Shown here one piece after another: positions 1 to 6,470 of a stretch of DNA of 7,047 bases. The translations under genes and the position numbers were made by a program. Below the pieces are notes generated by a model. That model did no database searches, was not told the origin of the DNA, and saw only the letters and a list, made by a program, of their open reading frames with translations. This stretch comes from Syntrophomonadaceae bacterium (GTDB lineage Bacteria > Bacillota_D > Dethiobacteria > DTU022). The stretch is from the NCBI GenBank assembly GCA_003562605.1, contig PWUG01000353.1, forward strand, positions 1 through 7,047, read 5' to 3'. Position 1 is the stretch's first letter, and each line of letters opens with the position of its first letter.

Positions 1-594
1 AAGGCCTGTATTTATAATACTTTAATCGACGATCTGCCGATAAAGGAGATCGTGCTGCCGACGCAGTGGGATAACCTTTTTGTAGTCCCCGCAACTATAC
101 AGCTGGCGGGTGCAGAGATTGAACTTGTTTCACTTGTATCGCGTGAAGAGAAGTTAAAGCGTGCCCTCCTTCCGATCGCAGACAACTATGACCTTGTCAT
201 TATTGATTGCCCTCCGTCCCTTGGCTTGTTGACCCTTAATGCTATGAATGCAGCTAATGGGGTTATTATTCCGATTCAGTGTGAATATTATGCGCTGGAA
301 GGACTTGGCCAGTTAATGAATACTATAACCCTGGTTCGAAAACATCTTAATAAAGATCTTTGCATTGAAGGCGTAGTTTTAACCATGTATGACACAAGAA
401 CAAATCTTTCCGAGCAGGTCGCTGAGGAAGTAAGGAGCTATTTCAAGCAATATGTCTATAGAACAGTTATCCCGCGTAATGTGCGTTTAAGCGAAGCACC
501 CAGCTATGGTCAGCACATCCTGGAATATGACCCACGCAGCAAGGGAGCTGAGCTCCATCTTTCTTTAGCCCGGGAGGTTTTAGACAATGAGTGA
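1..594 (+). CDS. parA: ParA/Soj chromosome-partitioning ATPase, 5'-truncated by window edge
   Basis: This is the C-terminal 197 residues of a ParA/Soj (MinD/ParA superfamily) ATPase. The frame is open from base 1, so the true start lies upstream. Against Soj-type proteins of about 253 residues, roughly 57 N-terminal residues are missing, including the Walker A loop. Visible hallmarks are PATIQLAGAEIELV (codons near 88-130), the Walker B-type IIDCPPSLGLL (near 199-230), IPIQCEYYALEGLGQL (near 268-315) and VIPRNVRLSEAPSYGQ (near 466-513). In the known family, ATP-bound dimers coat the nucleoid and ParB stimulates hydrolysis, driving origin segregation; Soj also modulates DnaA. Its stop overlaps the parB start, so the two are probably translationally coupled. 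An internal GTG at 52 is not the start, because family-conserved sequence continues upstream of it (CIYNTLIDDLPI). Confidence 0.96.
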   Translation, partial: KACIYNTLIDDLPIKEIVLPTQWDNLFVVPATIQLAGAEIELVSLVSREEKLKRALLPIADNYDLVIIDCPPSLGLLTLNAMNAANGVIIPIQCEYYALEGLGQLMNTITLVRKHLNKDLCIEGVVLTMYDTRTNLSEQVAEEVRSYFKQYVYRTVIPRNVRLSEAPSYGQHILEYDPRSKGAELHLSLAREVLDNE

Positions 595-1450
595 AAAAAG
601 AAGGTTGGGAAGAGGGTTGGGAGCGCTGATTCCCGATGCCCTCGCTGGTTCGGCTGATACGAGCGAAATTGCTCTTAACCGGATTAAGCCGAATCCTTAT
701 CAACCGCGGCGTCTCTTTAACGAAGAAAAGCTAAACGAACTGGCGGCATCAATTAAGGAACATGGCGTAATCCAGGCTGTTGTTGTGTCTCCTTCCGGAG
801 AAGAAGACACTTATATTTTAGTAACGGGAGAACGGCGTTGTAGGGCAGCTCGAATTGCCGGACTTAAGACCGTGCCGGCTGTGGTTAAATCCTTCGACAA
901 GAGCTCCTTGTTGGAAATTGCTTTGATTGAAAACCTGCAGCGTGAGGACCTGAACCCGGTTGAAGAAGCCCAGGCTTATAAAAGGTTGATGCATGATTAT
1001 AACTATACACAGGAGGAGCTGGCACAGCGGATAGGGCGCAGTCGGTCTTCCATTGCCAACAGTATCCGACTTCTTTCACTTTCTGATGGAATCCTGGAAG
1101 CACTGGCGGAGGGTAAAATTACTCCCGGCCAGGCTCGTCCACTGCTGGGTATAAACAATCCAAAGCAGCAGCAATTGGCGGCGAAACAGATTATTGAGGG
1201 AAGCCTTTCATCCAGGGAAGCCGAGAAAATGGCGAGCAAAATAAATAAACAAAACAGTAAAAACAAGGGTCGGGAAGAAGCGATAACTCAGGATCCGGTA
1301 CACACTGAACTTCAGCTTCAGATACAAAGAGCCTTGGGTACCAAGGTTAGGTTAAAGCAGGGCAAAAGCGGCGGCACCATTGAAATATATTACTATGGCG
1401 AAGAAGATCTTGAGCGCCTGATAGCAAAACTATTACCCGAAGGGATATAA
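587..1450 (+). CDS. parB: ParB/Spo0J CTP-dependent parS-binding protein
   Basis: A complete 287-residue ParB, close to the usual length. In order: the basic N-terminal RRLGRGLGALIP (residues 5-16), the segment that stimulates ParA ATPase; the CTP-binding GERRCRA box (81-87); ENLQREDLNPVEEA (115-128), the second conserved box; a helix-turn-helix around YTQEELAQRIGRSRSSI (140-156) for parS recognition; a charged linker (about 210-240); and a C-terminal dimerisation domain (about 240-285) containing GTIEIYYYGEEDLERLI. GGGAGG at 572-577 sits 9 bases before the ATG. The start overlaps the parA stop by 8 bases, so they form one operon. Two parS sites lie just after its stop. It is ParB rather than the paralogue Noc, because the nearby sites are parS and not the Noc-box sequence. 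In the family, ParB loads at parS, spreads as a CTP clamp and recruits SMC. Confidence 0.97.
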   Translation: MSEKRRLGRGLGALIPDALAGSADTSEIALNRIKPNPYQPRRLFNEEKLNELAASIKEHGVIQAVVVSPSGEEDTYILVTGERRCRAARIAGLKTVPAVVKSFDKSSLLEIALIENLQREDLNPVEEAQAYKRLMHDYNYTQEELAQRIGRSRSSIANSIRLLSLSDGILEALAEGKITPGQARPLLGINNPKQQQLAAKQIIEGSLSSREAEKMASKINKQNSKNKGREEAITQDPVHTELQLQIQRALGTKVRLKQGKSGGTIEIYYYGEEDLERLIAKLLPEGI

Positions 1451-1452
1451 AA

Positions 1453-1468
1453 TGTTTCACGTGAAACG
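1453..1468. promoter_or_regulatory. parS: parS centromere site 1 (15 of 16 match)
   Basis: TGTTTCACGTGAAACG matches the 16-base parS consensus except for the last base. The 14-base palindromic core at 1454-1467 is perfect. It starts 2 bases after the parB stop codon. ParB nucleates here and then spreads along the DNA. Confidence 0.95.
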
Positions 1469-1488
1469 TCTACTCGGTTCACGTTCGA

Positions 1489-1504
1489 TGTTTCACGTGA
1501 AACA
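1489..1504. promoter_or_regulatory. parS: parS centromere site 2 (perfect)
   Basis: TGTTTCACGTGAAACA is an exact 16-base palindromic parS. Its centre is 36 bases from the centre of site 1. Paired sites beside parAB are typical of the origin region in Firmicutes. Confidence 0.97.
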
Positions 1505-1579
1505 TCCAGCGGCAAGTCCTGCGTTAAATGACTTTTATCTGTGTTCTCCTTTTCCCCTAAGAACTTTTTACTCGGACAC

Positions 1580-1610
1580 ACAAGCTCCCCGATCCGCTTG
1601 TTTTCATCTT
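1580..1610 (+). terminator. Weak possible terminator after parAB
   Basis: ACAAGC (1580-1585) and GCTTGT (1596-1601) form a 6-bp inverted repeat around a 10-base loop, followed by the T-rich TTTCATCTT. The stem is short and the T-run is interrupted, so this is only a candidate for ending the parAB transcript. No better hairpin is visible between parB and the next gene. Confidence 0.25.
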
Positions 1611-1648
1611 GCCCTGATTAAAATGGCTCACTCATATAAGGACCTTAA

Positions 1649-1678
1649 TTGGTTGGGCTTGATCATGTATGGTATAAT
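1649..1678 (+). promoter_or_regulatory. Sigma-A-type promoter for the M23 peptidase-bactofilin unit
   Basis: A perfect -10 TATAAT at 1673-1678 is preceded by TGG, giving an extended -10. A weak -35 TTGGTT lies at 1649-1654 with an 18-base spacer. The expected start of transcription is around 1685, leaving a leader of about 70 bases before the ATG at 1756. The placement in the parB-peptidase gap suggests this pair is transcribed separately from parAB. Confidence 0.55.
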
Positions 1679-1755
1679 AATCTTTACTTCAAATGATTTG
1701 TCAGCACAACAAATATCTATCAAGTAAGGTTTGTTAACTGAAAGGGCAAATAACT

Positions 1756-2709
1756 ATGTCAACATCAAACAAAAACCGCTGTTTTACGATAATGATTGTT
1801 CCCCACTCCGAAGAAGCAACCTATAGTATTCGGCTTCCCCTTTATATCGTACAGGCAGCGGTAGCTTTATTAGTCCTGGGCGTAGCCGGATTATGTATTC
1901 TCGGCTTCGCCTATCTCAATGCTTCCGCTGAGGCCAGGGAAGCCAAGACACTCCGTCAGTTAAATATGGCCCAGCAGGAGGAAATTGATGCACTGGCAGT
2001 TGAAACCCAGAGGATGATGGAGCAGATTATTGCAATTGATGATTTGGTAGAAATGGTTAGAGATAAGCTTGATCTGGATCCGGCACAGCTAGAAGATGCA
2101 GTACAGAACCAGTCTTCATTTAACTCAAATACCACTCCCAATCTGGTTCATGATCTTGAAAGCTCAGATTATGTCCGATTAACTTACAGCAGTCGTTCTT
2201 CTGCAGGAGGAGTTCTTGAGCGGGCGTTTGATAATATAGCTTTGCTGCAGAACATTGTTCCGGCGCGGACTGAAACACTGGGTACGGTCGGTGAGTATGT
2301 GGATCAGGCGAAAGCTAAACCCTCAATCTGGCCTGCCCGCGGACGACTTGCATCCGGATTCGGCGTGAGGAGGATTCCCTATGCTAAAAGTGGCTACCAG
2401 TTCCACACCGGTGTCGATATAGTAGGCTCTCATAATTCTCCTATCTGGGCTGCTGCCGACGGCAGGGTTGCTTTTACCGGTTATCGGGGAAGCTACGGTA
2501 ATATGATTATCATTGATCATGATTACGGGTACGAAACTCTTTATGCCCACCTTTCCGGCTTTGCAGTGAATGCCGGAGATCGAGTTGAAAGAGGCCAAAC
2601 AGTTGGATACATGGGTGCGTCCGGTCGAACTACAGGTACACACCTCCACTATGAGGTGCACTATAATGGTTCGCCGGTTAATCCAAATAACTTCATGAAA
2701 CAGGAATAA
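1756..2709 (+). CDS. Membrane-anchored M23 (LytM-type) peptidoglycan endopeptidase
   Basis: A complete 317-residue protein. A short cytoplasmic N-terminus (1-27) leads to one membrane segment (about 28-53, IVQAAVALLVLGVAGLCILG), then a probable coiled coil (about 57-105), a less ordered linker (110-190) and a C-terminal M23 domain (about 195-313). The zinc-binding set is intact: FHTGVDI supplies H217 and D221, and THLHYE supplies H298. H265 (YAHL) and H296 match the catalytic histidines, so it should be active and cleave peptide cross-links outside the membrane. The start is ATG at 1756, with AAAGGG at 1741-1746 and an in-frame TAA at 1735. A bactofilin gene follows after 18 bases. Related coiled-coil M23 proteins act in cell-shape control, elongation or sporulation; which applies here is not shown by the sequence. 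Confidence 0.93.
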   Translation: MSTSNKNRCFTIMIVPHSEEATYSIRLPLYIVQAAVALLVLGVAGLCILGFAYLNASAEAREAKTLRQLNMAQQEEIDALAVETQRMMEQIIAIDDLVEMVRDKLDLDPAQLEDAVQNQSSFNSNTTPNLVHDLESSDYVRLTYSSRSSAGGVLERAFDNIALLQNIVPARTETLGTVGEYVDQAKAKPSIWPARGRLASGFGVRRIPYAKSGYQFHTGVDIVGSHNSPIWAAADGRVAFTGYRGSYGNMIIIDHDYGYETLYAHLSGFAVNAGDRVERGQTVGYMGASGRTTGTHLHYEVHYNGSPVNPNNFMKQE

Positions 2710-2727
2710 CTTAAGGAGGAAGCTACT

Positions 2728-3201
2728 TTGTTTAAAAAAGATAATTTTGAAATATCGTCAGATAAAGTTGATACTATCATAGGAAAGGATACCTATTTCA
2801 AAGGTTCGATCGACGGCAAAGGTTTAATCCGCATTGATGGCGGGGCAGAGGGAAGTATTTCGAACAAGGGTGACGTAATAATTGGCGAAAACGGTAAAGT
2901 GTCGGTAGAGCTAAAGGCTCGAAATGTAACTATAGCCGGGCACTATGAAGGCACTCTTGAGGCGGAAGGTAAGCTGGAACTGAAAAAAACAGCTACGGCT
3001 GTCGGCACTTTTAAGGTTAACAAACTGTTGATTGAGCAGGGTGCAGTTATGACTGGAAACATGGAAATGAAACTTAAAGAAGAATCTGGAACGGCTACTG
3101 GAAAAGGTGAATGGAGCCACAAGCCTGCAGAACCGGGGCCAGCGGAAAAAGACAGGACTGTCGGAACTTTCACTGAAACTCCAAGGGCAGAAAAGGCTTA
3201 A
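2728..3201 (+). CDS. Bactofilin (polymer-forming cytoskeletal protein)
   Basis: A complete 157-residue bactofilin. The beta-helical DUF583 core spans about residues 14-115, with the repeating pattern DTIIGKDTYFKGSI, LIRIDGGAEGSI, VIIGENGKV, VTIAGHYEGTLEA and the end signature LIEQGAVMTGNMEM (100-113). A hydrophilic, probably disordered tail rich in Glu, Lys, Pro and Gly follows (116-157). No membrane segment is seen. The start is TTG at 2728, well supported by AAGGAGG at 2713-2719, 8 bases upstream. It probably shares a transcript with the upstream peptidase gene. Bactofilins assemble without nucleotide into filaments that position cell-wall enzymes, and pairing with M23 endopeptidases recurs in several phyla. 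That this bactofilin scaffolds the adjacent peptidase is inference from context. Confidence 0.93.
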   Translation: MFKKDNFEISSDKVDTIIGKDTYFKGSIDGKGLIRIDGGAEGSISNKGDVIIGENGKVSVELKARNVTIAGHYEGTLEAEGKLELKKTATAVGTFKVNKLLIEQGAVMTGNMEMKLKEESGTATGKGEWSHKPAEPGPAEKDRTVGTFTETPRAEKA

Positions 3202-3239
3202 GACTGTATACTCTGCTATGTAGTATTGCAAGATAATTT

Positions 3240-3268
3240 AATGAAGCACCTTTTTAAGGTGCTTCATT
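3240..3268 (+). terminator. Hairpin ending the peptidase-bactofilin unit
   Basis: ATGAAGCACCTT (3241-3252) pairs perfectly with AAGGTGCTTCAT (3256-3267); A3240-T3268 adds a 13th pair, and the loop is three T. Only a short T-run (3267-3269) follows before GG. It is stable enough for termination but imperfect as an intrinsic terminator, so read-through into adk is possible. Confidence 0.6.
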
Positions 3269-3434
3269 TGGTATAAGCCCCGGGCATGATTCCGCTAACG
3301 AGTTGATAATAATAGAAACAAAAATAAGACCGGGTTTACGTTTTCAATAAAGAGCTGTGGCAGGAATTGGGGTTAAAAAGAAGAACAATAGATTCGAGAA
3401 TAACATCCGAAGTTTCGAAAAGCGAGGTATTGAT
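3269..3434 (+). other. Intergenic leader before adk, promoter not clear
   Basis: This stretch lies between the bactofilin hairpin and the chosen adk start. A weak promoter candidate is TTGATA (3303-3308) with TAAGAC (3325-3330), 16-base spacer. Another is TATAAG (3272-3277) preceded by TGG, an extended -10 without a good -35. Neither is convincing. The region from about 3328 to 3438 is purine-rich and open in two frames, but no start with a ribosome binding site supports a separate gene. Confidence 0.3.
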
Positions 3435-4082
3435 ATGCTGATTATATTATTGGGACCACCGGGCGCTGGCAAAGGGACACAAGCAAAAAGAATAGTAGAT
3501 GAAAATAAACTTGCCTATATCTCCACTGGAGAAATACTGAGAAAAGCGGTTAAAGAAGGAACGAACCTGGGGCTTAAAGCAAAGCAGTACATGGACCAGG
3601 GGAAGCTTGTGCCCGATGATCTGGTTGTGGAAATAGTAAAAAACCGCCTAACGGAACCAGATTGTGTTAACGGTGCGCTTCTCGATGGGTTCCCCAGAAC
3701 AGTCGTCCAGGCGACTTTTCTTGAAAAAGTGCTTCCGGAGGTTAAGATAAAAATTGACCGGGTTGTTTCTATCGAGGTTGCGGAGAGTGAACTGATAGAA
3801 CGTCTTACAGGCAGGCGGGTTTGTTCTGAGTGCGGCGCTAATTATCATGTCCAGTTTAAAGCACCAAAAGTGCGTAATGTTTGCGATCAGTGTGGCGGCG
3901 ATCTCTATCAAAGGGATGATGACAGCCTGGAGACAGTGAAAGAAAGATTGGAAGTATATAAAAAACAGACAGAGCCACTTATTGATTTCTACCAGGAAAG
4001 AGGGGTGCTAAGCTCTGTTGACGGCAACCAGGATATAGAGAGTGTATATAAGCAAATAAAGGGCATTTTAGAAGATCTTTAA
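3435..4082 (+). CDS. adk: Adenylate kinase with zinc-binding LID
   Basis: A 215-residue long-form adenylate kinase (ATP + AMP to 2 ADP; cytoplasmic). The P-loop is GPPGAGKGT (7-15). The AMP site shows STGEILR (30-36) and GFPRTVVQ (85-92), with T31, R36, R88 and Q92 at the same positions as in E. coli. The LID (about 126-161) carries C130, C133, C150 and C153, the structural zinc site common in Gram-positive enzymes. R123, R127, R160 and R171 fit the catalytic arginines. The usual STGDMLR is STGEILR here, a conservative change. I chose ATG 3435 because the protein then begins right at the first beta strand, and GAGG at 3424-3427 lies 7 bases upstream. A GTG at 3357 would add 26 residues without family support. 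Its position away from secY-adk-map is unusual. Confidence 0.95.
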   Translation: MLIILLGPPGAGKGTQAKRIVDENKLAYISTGEILRKAVKEGTNLGLKAKQYMDQGKLVPDDLVVEIVKNRLTEPDCVNGALLDGFPRTVVQATFLEKVLPEVKIKIDRVVSIEVAESELIERLTGRRVCSECGANYHVQFKAPKVRNVCDQCGGDLYQRDDDSLETVKERLEVYKKQTEPLIDFYQERGVLSSVDGNQDIESVYKQIKGILEDL

Positions 4083-4101
4083 AGGCCGGTGACTGGCGGT
4101 A

Positions 4102-4299
4102 ATGGCTCAATATCGTGTAGGTCAACGGGTTCAGATGAAAAAAGAGCACCCCTGCGGGTCAAATCGCTGGCGGATAATCAGGATCGGGATGGATTTTCGC
4201 ATAAAATGTGAAAAGTGTGGCCGCAGCGTGCTAATTCCCCGGTCCCACTTTGAGCGGCGGGTCAAACGTGTGCTCTCTGATGAGCCGGAAGAGGTTTAG
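4102..4299 (+). CDS. DUF951 small zinc-ribbon-like protein
   Basis: A complete 65-residue protein of the DUF951 family (YyzM-like in Bacillus), a small family found beside ychF in Firmicutes. It shows the family pattern VGQRVQMKKEHPCGSNRW (6-23), then IRIGMDFRIKCEKCGRSVLIPRS (26-48), with a CxxC at 36-39 and another Cys at 18 that may help bind metal. The family's function is unknown; the basic, Cys-containing fold would fit nucleic-acid or ribosome binding, but this is a guess. The ribosome binding site is weak (GGCGG at 4095-4099), and an in-frame TGA at 4090 excludes longer forms. It lies 19 bases after adk and 17 bases before ychF, suggesting one transcript. Confidence 0.9.
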   Translation: MAQYRVGQRVQMKKEHPCGSNRWRIIRIGMDFRIKCEKCGRSVLIPRSHFERRVKRVLSDEPEEV

Positions 4300-4316
4300 G
4301 CCGGGAGGCTTTTATT

Positions 4317-5378
4317 ATGACCTGGAGTTGTGGTATTGTCGGGTTGCCTAATGCCGGCAAATCCTCGCTTTTTAAGGCTTTAACTGCGCTCGACGTGACT
4401 ATTGAAAGTTATCCGTTTTCAACGATCGATCCCAATAAAGCGATTGTTCAAATACCCGATCCGCGCCTATCTGCTTTGGCGAAACAATTTGGCTCAGATG
4501 TTGTAACGCCTGCTGTGATTGAGATAACCGATGTAGCCGGCCTTGTTAAAGGAGCCAGCCGGGGTGAGGGTCTGGGAAATCAATTCCTTGGGCATCTGCG
4601 AAATGTGGACCTTTTGATCCATGTGGTGGCCGGTTTTAGCAGCATGGTTAATGGCGAAACTGATCCGGAATCCCGCATTGAAATAGTCAACCTAGAACTC
4701 GGCCTTGCAGACATTGAGGTGCTTGCAAAAAGAAAGCAAAAGACAGAGCCTAAACTAAAAAGCGGTGATATATCTGCACAATTTGAGTTTAACCTGCTTA
4801 CCCGATTGGAAAACCATCTTAATCAAGGGTTGCCTTTGCGGTTGTTGCCTTATTCAAGAGAAGAGAAAGTTATTTTAGAACAACTTTCACTTTTGACACT
4901 TAAAGAGATGATCTACGTTTACAACCTTGCTGAAGATCTCTTCAGTGGTCCGGATTTAACCGTTTTCCCTGAGCAAAGCCGGGTTGTTCCTTTATGCGCC
5001 CGCCTGGAGGCAGAACTTTCAGACCTGCCTGCTGAGGAAAGAGATCCCTTCCTCGAGGTATACGGATTAAGCGAAAGTCAGACTAAAAAGCTACTCCAGG
5101 AATGTTTTAATCTTTTAAACCTGGCCACATTCTATACAGTTAAAGGAAGAGAAGCGCGAGCATGGGTAGCTCCAAGCAATATAAGAGCAGTAGAGGCGGC
5201 AGGCAAAGTCCATACAGATATGGAACGCGGCTTTATTAATGTTGAAGTGATTGCCTGGGATCGTCTGTTGGCTGAAGGCAGTATCACCCGGGCCCGGGAA
5301 AATGGTCTATGCCGTATCGAAGGGCGGGATTACCAGGTAAAAGACGGGGATGTTCTATTTTTCCGTTTTCGCAATTAA
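4317..5378 (+). CDS. ychF: YchF/OLA1-type P-loop ATPase (divergent)
   Basis: A complete 353-residue Obg-family protein of the YchF branch. G1 is GLPNAGKS (9-16), G3 is DVAG (72-75) followed by LVKGASRGEGLGNQFLGHLR (76-95), and the G4 position reads NLAE (203-206), the NxxE form linked to ATP rather than GTP use. A coiled-coil-like helical insert spans about 120-200. The C-terminal TGS-like domain (about 269-352) contains VKGREARAW, AAGKVHTDMERGF and EGRDYQVKDGDV. It is about 10 residues shorter than E. coli YchF. PFST (33-36) replaces the usual PFCT, so the cysteine linked to redox control in E. coli is absent. In the family, YchF binds ribosomes and affects translation starts and stress responses. 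GGGAGG at 4303-4308 lies 8 bases before the ATG. Placement between DUF951 and rpsF matches Bacillus yyaF. Confidence 0.9.
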   Translation: MTWSCGIVGLPNAGKSSLFKALTALDVTIESYPFSTIDPNKAIVQIPDPRLSALAKQFGSDVVTPAVIEITDVAGLVKGASRGEGLGNQFLGHLRNVDLLIHVVAGFSSMVNGETDPESRIEIVNLELGLADIEVLAKRKQKTEPKLKSGDISAQFEFNLLTRLENHLNQGLPLRLLPYSREEKVILEQLSLLTLKEMIYVYNLAEDLFSGPDLTVFPEQSRVVPLCARLEAELSDLPAEERDPFLEVYGLSESQTKKLLQECFNLLNLATFYTVKGREARAWVAPSNIRAVEAAGKVHTDMERGFINVEVIAWDRLLAEGSITRARENGLCRIEGRDYQVKDGDVLFFRFRN

Positions 5379-5386
5379 GTAAGGAG

Positions 5387-6427
5387 ATGAAAGCAATCGA
5401 CAAGCAGTGGGCTTTTACAATTCGCCTTGTATTACTTTTGCTGGTTGCAGTTGGGACTGTCTGGCTCTTAAAAAGCATATCATGGGTAATCGGCTTGATT
5501 TTGATCAGCACTTTGATTGTTTATATCCTGTACCCGCTGCTGCAGTTTCTGAAAAGCAGGTTTCGTTTAAGCCATGGTTTGGCAACAGCACTGGTCTTTT
5601 TAGTTTTTTTACTATTTTCAGTGTTTGTAATTAGTTTGTTAATCCCGGTTATCTTCAACGAGGCTGTTGAGCTTGCAGATAATTTTCCCCATTACCTTGC
5701 CCGCTTTCAGGCTTACCTCTCCTGGTTGACCCAGCAAATGATAACCCTTGATATAGAAGGCGAAGTCAGGAGCTTTCTCTTAAGCCTGACAGATAATTTA
5801 CAACAGGCTGTTGAATATCTGGCTGAAGCATCTCTTTCTCTTCTCGGGGGTGCTGTTGATTTTATCCTGGTTCTCTTCCTTGTCTTCTACTTGCTCTATG
5901 ATTTCCAGGCAGTGCGGGAACAGCTAATAGAGGTGGTCCCGACTGCAAAAAGGGCTTTAGCCATAGAGATCCTGGCGATTATTGATACGAATCTCGGTAC
6001 TTTCATTCGCGGCTCTTTGCTTCGCTGTTTAATCGTGGGCATTGTTGCCGGAATTACCCTTTCTCTTGTCGGTATGCCTCATGCCCTCCTGCTGGGATTA
6101 TTGGCTGGTATTTTTAACTTTATCCTCTATATAGGGCCTTATATTGCAGCGGTTCCCGCAGTTCTGTTGAGTTTTTCGCCATTGACTCCTTCACCGGTTT
6201 TAATTATATTAATCTATATTGTGATACAGATTCTTGATGGAATGTTTCTTGCCCCTGTAGTTCTTGGCCGTGTTGTAAAGATAAAACCGATTACAGTTAT
6301 TGTGGCTATCCTGATCGGCGGCAGCCTGGCCGGCTTGCTCGGTATGGTCCTTGCGGTGCCCGTCGCCGGAATGGTTAAAGGAATTCTGCAGCTTATCAAA
6401 AGCGGGCCTACGTATGAAAAGACGTAG
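5387..6427 (+). CDS. AI-2E family transporter-like membrane protein (PerM/YdiK/TqsA type)
   Basis: A 346-residue polytopic membrane protein of the AI-2E transporter family. Hydrophobic segments lie near residues 12-28, 31-50, 65-90, 150-171, 212-228, 230-262, 268-290 and 300-330, with an amphipathic non-membrane region between about 91 and 148. The family signature is GTFIRGSLLRCLIVGIVAG (204-222) followed by VGMPHALLLGLLAGIFNFIL and YIGPYIAAVPA (248-258). Members include an autoinducer-2 exporter and sodium/proton antiporters, so the substrate cannot be named. ATG 5387 is the likely start, only 8 bases after the ychF stop. AAGGAG at 5381-5386 touches the ATG directly, an abnormally short spacing, so re-initiation from ychF translation may matter. 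Starting at ATG 5309 would overlap ychF by 70 bases and add an unlikely basic leader. Confidence 0.88.
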   Translation: MKAIDKQWAFTIRLVLLLLVAVGTVWLLKSISWVIGLILISTLIVYILYPLLQFLKSRFRLSHGLATALVFLVFLLFSVFVISLLIPVIFNEAVELADNFPHYLARFQAYLSWLTQQMITLDIEGEVRSFLLSLTDNLQQAVEYLAEASLSLLGGAVDFILVLFLVFYLLYDFQAVREQLIEVVPTAKRALAIEILAIIDTNLGTFIRGSLLRCLIVGIVAGITLSLVGMPHALLLGLLAGIFNFILYIGPYIAAVPAVLLSFSPLTPSPVLIILIYIVIQILDGMFLAPVVLGRVVKIKPITVIVAILIGGSLAGLLGMVLAVPVAGMVKGILQLIKSGPTYEKT

Positions 6428-6434
6428 GCTTGCT
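6401..6434 (+). terminator. Hairpin spanning the stop codon of the AI-2E gene
   Basis: AGCGGGCCTACGT (6401-6413) pairs with ACGTAGGCTTGCT (6422-6434) through 13 pairs, two of them G-U, with an 8-base loop. The central 8 pairs are perfect. The TAG stop (6425-6427) lies in the 3' arm. No T-run follows, so it may protect the 3' end or act as a weak or factor-assisted terminator rather than a classical intrinsic one. Confidence 0.45.
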
Positions 6435-6458
6435 CAGTTGTAGTATATGTGCTATTAT
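6430..6458 (+). promoter_or_regulatory. Probable promoter for the rpsF operon
   Basis: TTGCTC (6430-6435) and TATTAT (6453-6458) are separated by 17 bases. The -10 matches 5 of 6 consensus bases; the -35 matches only the TTG. Transcription would begin near 6465, about 50 bases before rpsF. The -35 overlaps the 3' arm of the hairpin that ends the previous gene. Confidence 0.45.
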
Positions 6459-6470
6459 GTTTCAGGTTAA

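Noticed and set aside
1452..1727. A 91-residue open frame beginning MFHVKR and containing a second MFHVKH
   Set aside because: Both MFHVK segments are simply translations of the two parS palindromes. The rest has no recognisable domain, there is no convincing ribosome binding site, and the promoter for the next gene lies inside it. Such parS-derived frames are a known annotation artefact.
1451..1755. Possible origin of replication or DnaA-box cluster beside parS
   Set aside because: No clear TTATCCACA-type boxes and no AT-rich unwinding region were seen; the origin is probably nearby but outside this window.
2323..2661. Reverse-strand open frame of 112 codons opposite the M23 domain
   Set aside because: It mirrors the conserved zinc-peptidase coding sequence and has no recognisable protein features. 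Other reverse-strand frames in the window are likewise shadows.
3357..3434. Upstream GTG start giving adenylate kinase 26 extra N-terminal residues
   Set aside because: The family starts right before the P-loop strand, the extension is basic and low in complexity, and ATG 3435 has a well-spaced GAGG.
5309..5386. Upstream ATG start for the AI-2E-family protein
   Set aside because: It would overlap ychF by 70 bases in another frame and add a basic leader that does not resemble the family; this part of the DNA is explained by the conserved end of YchF.
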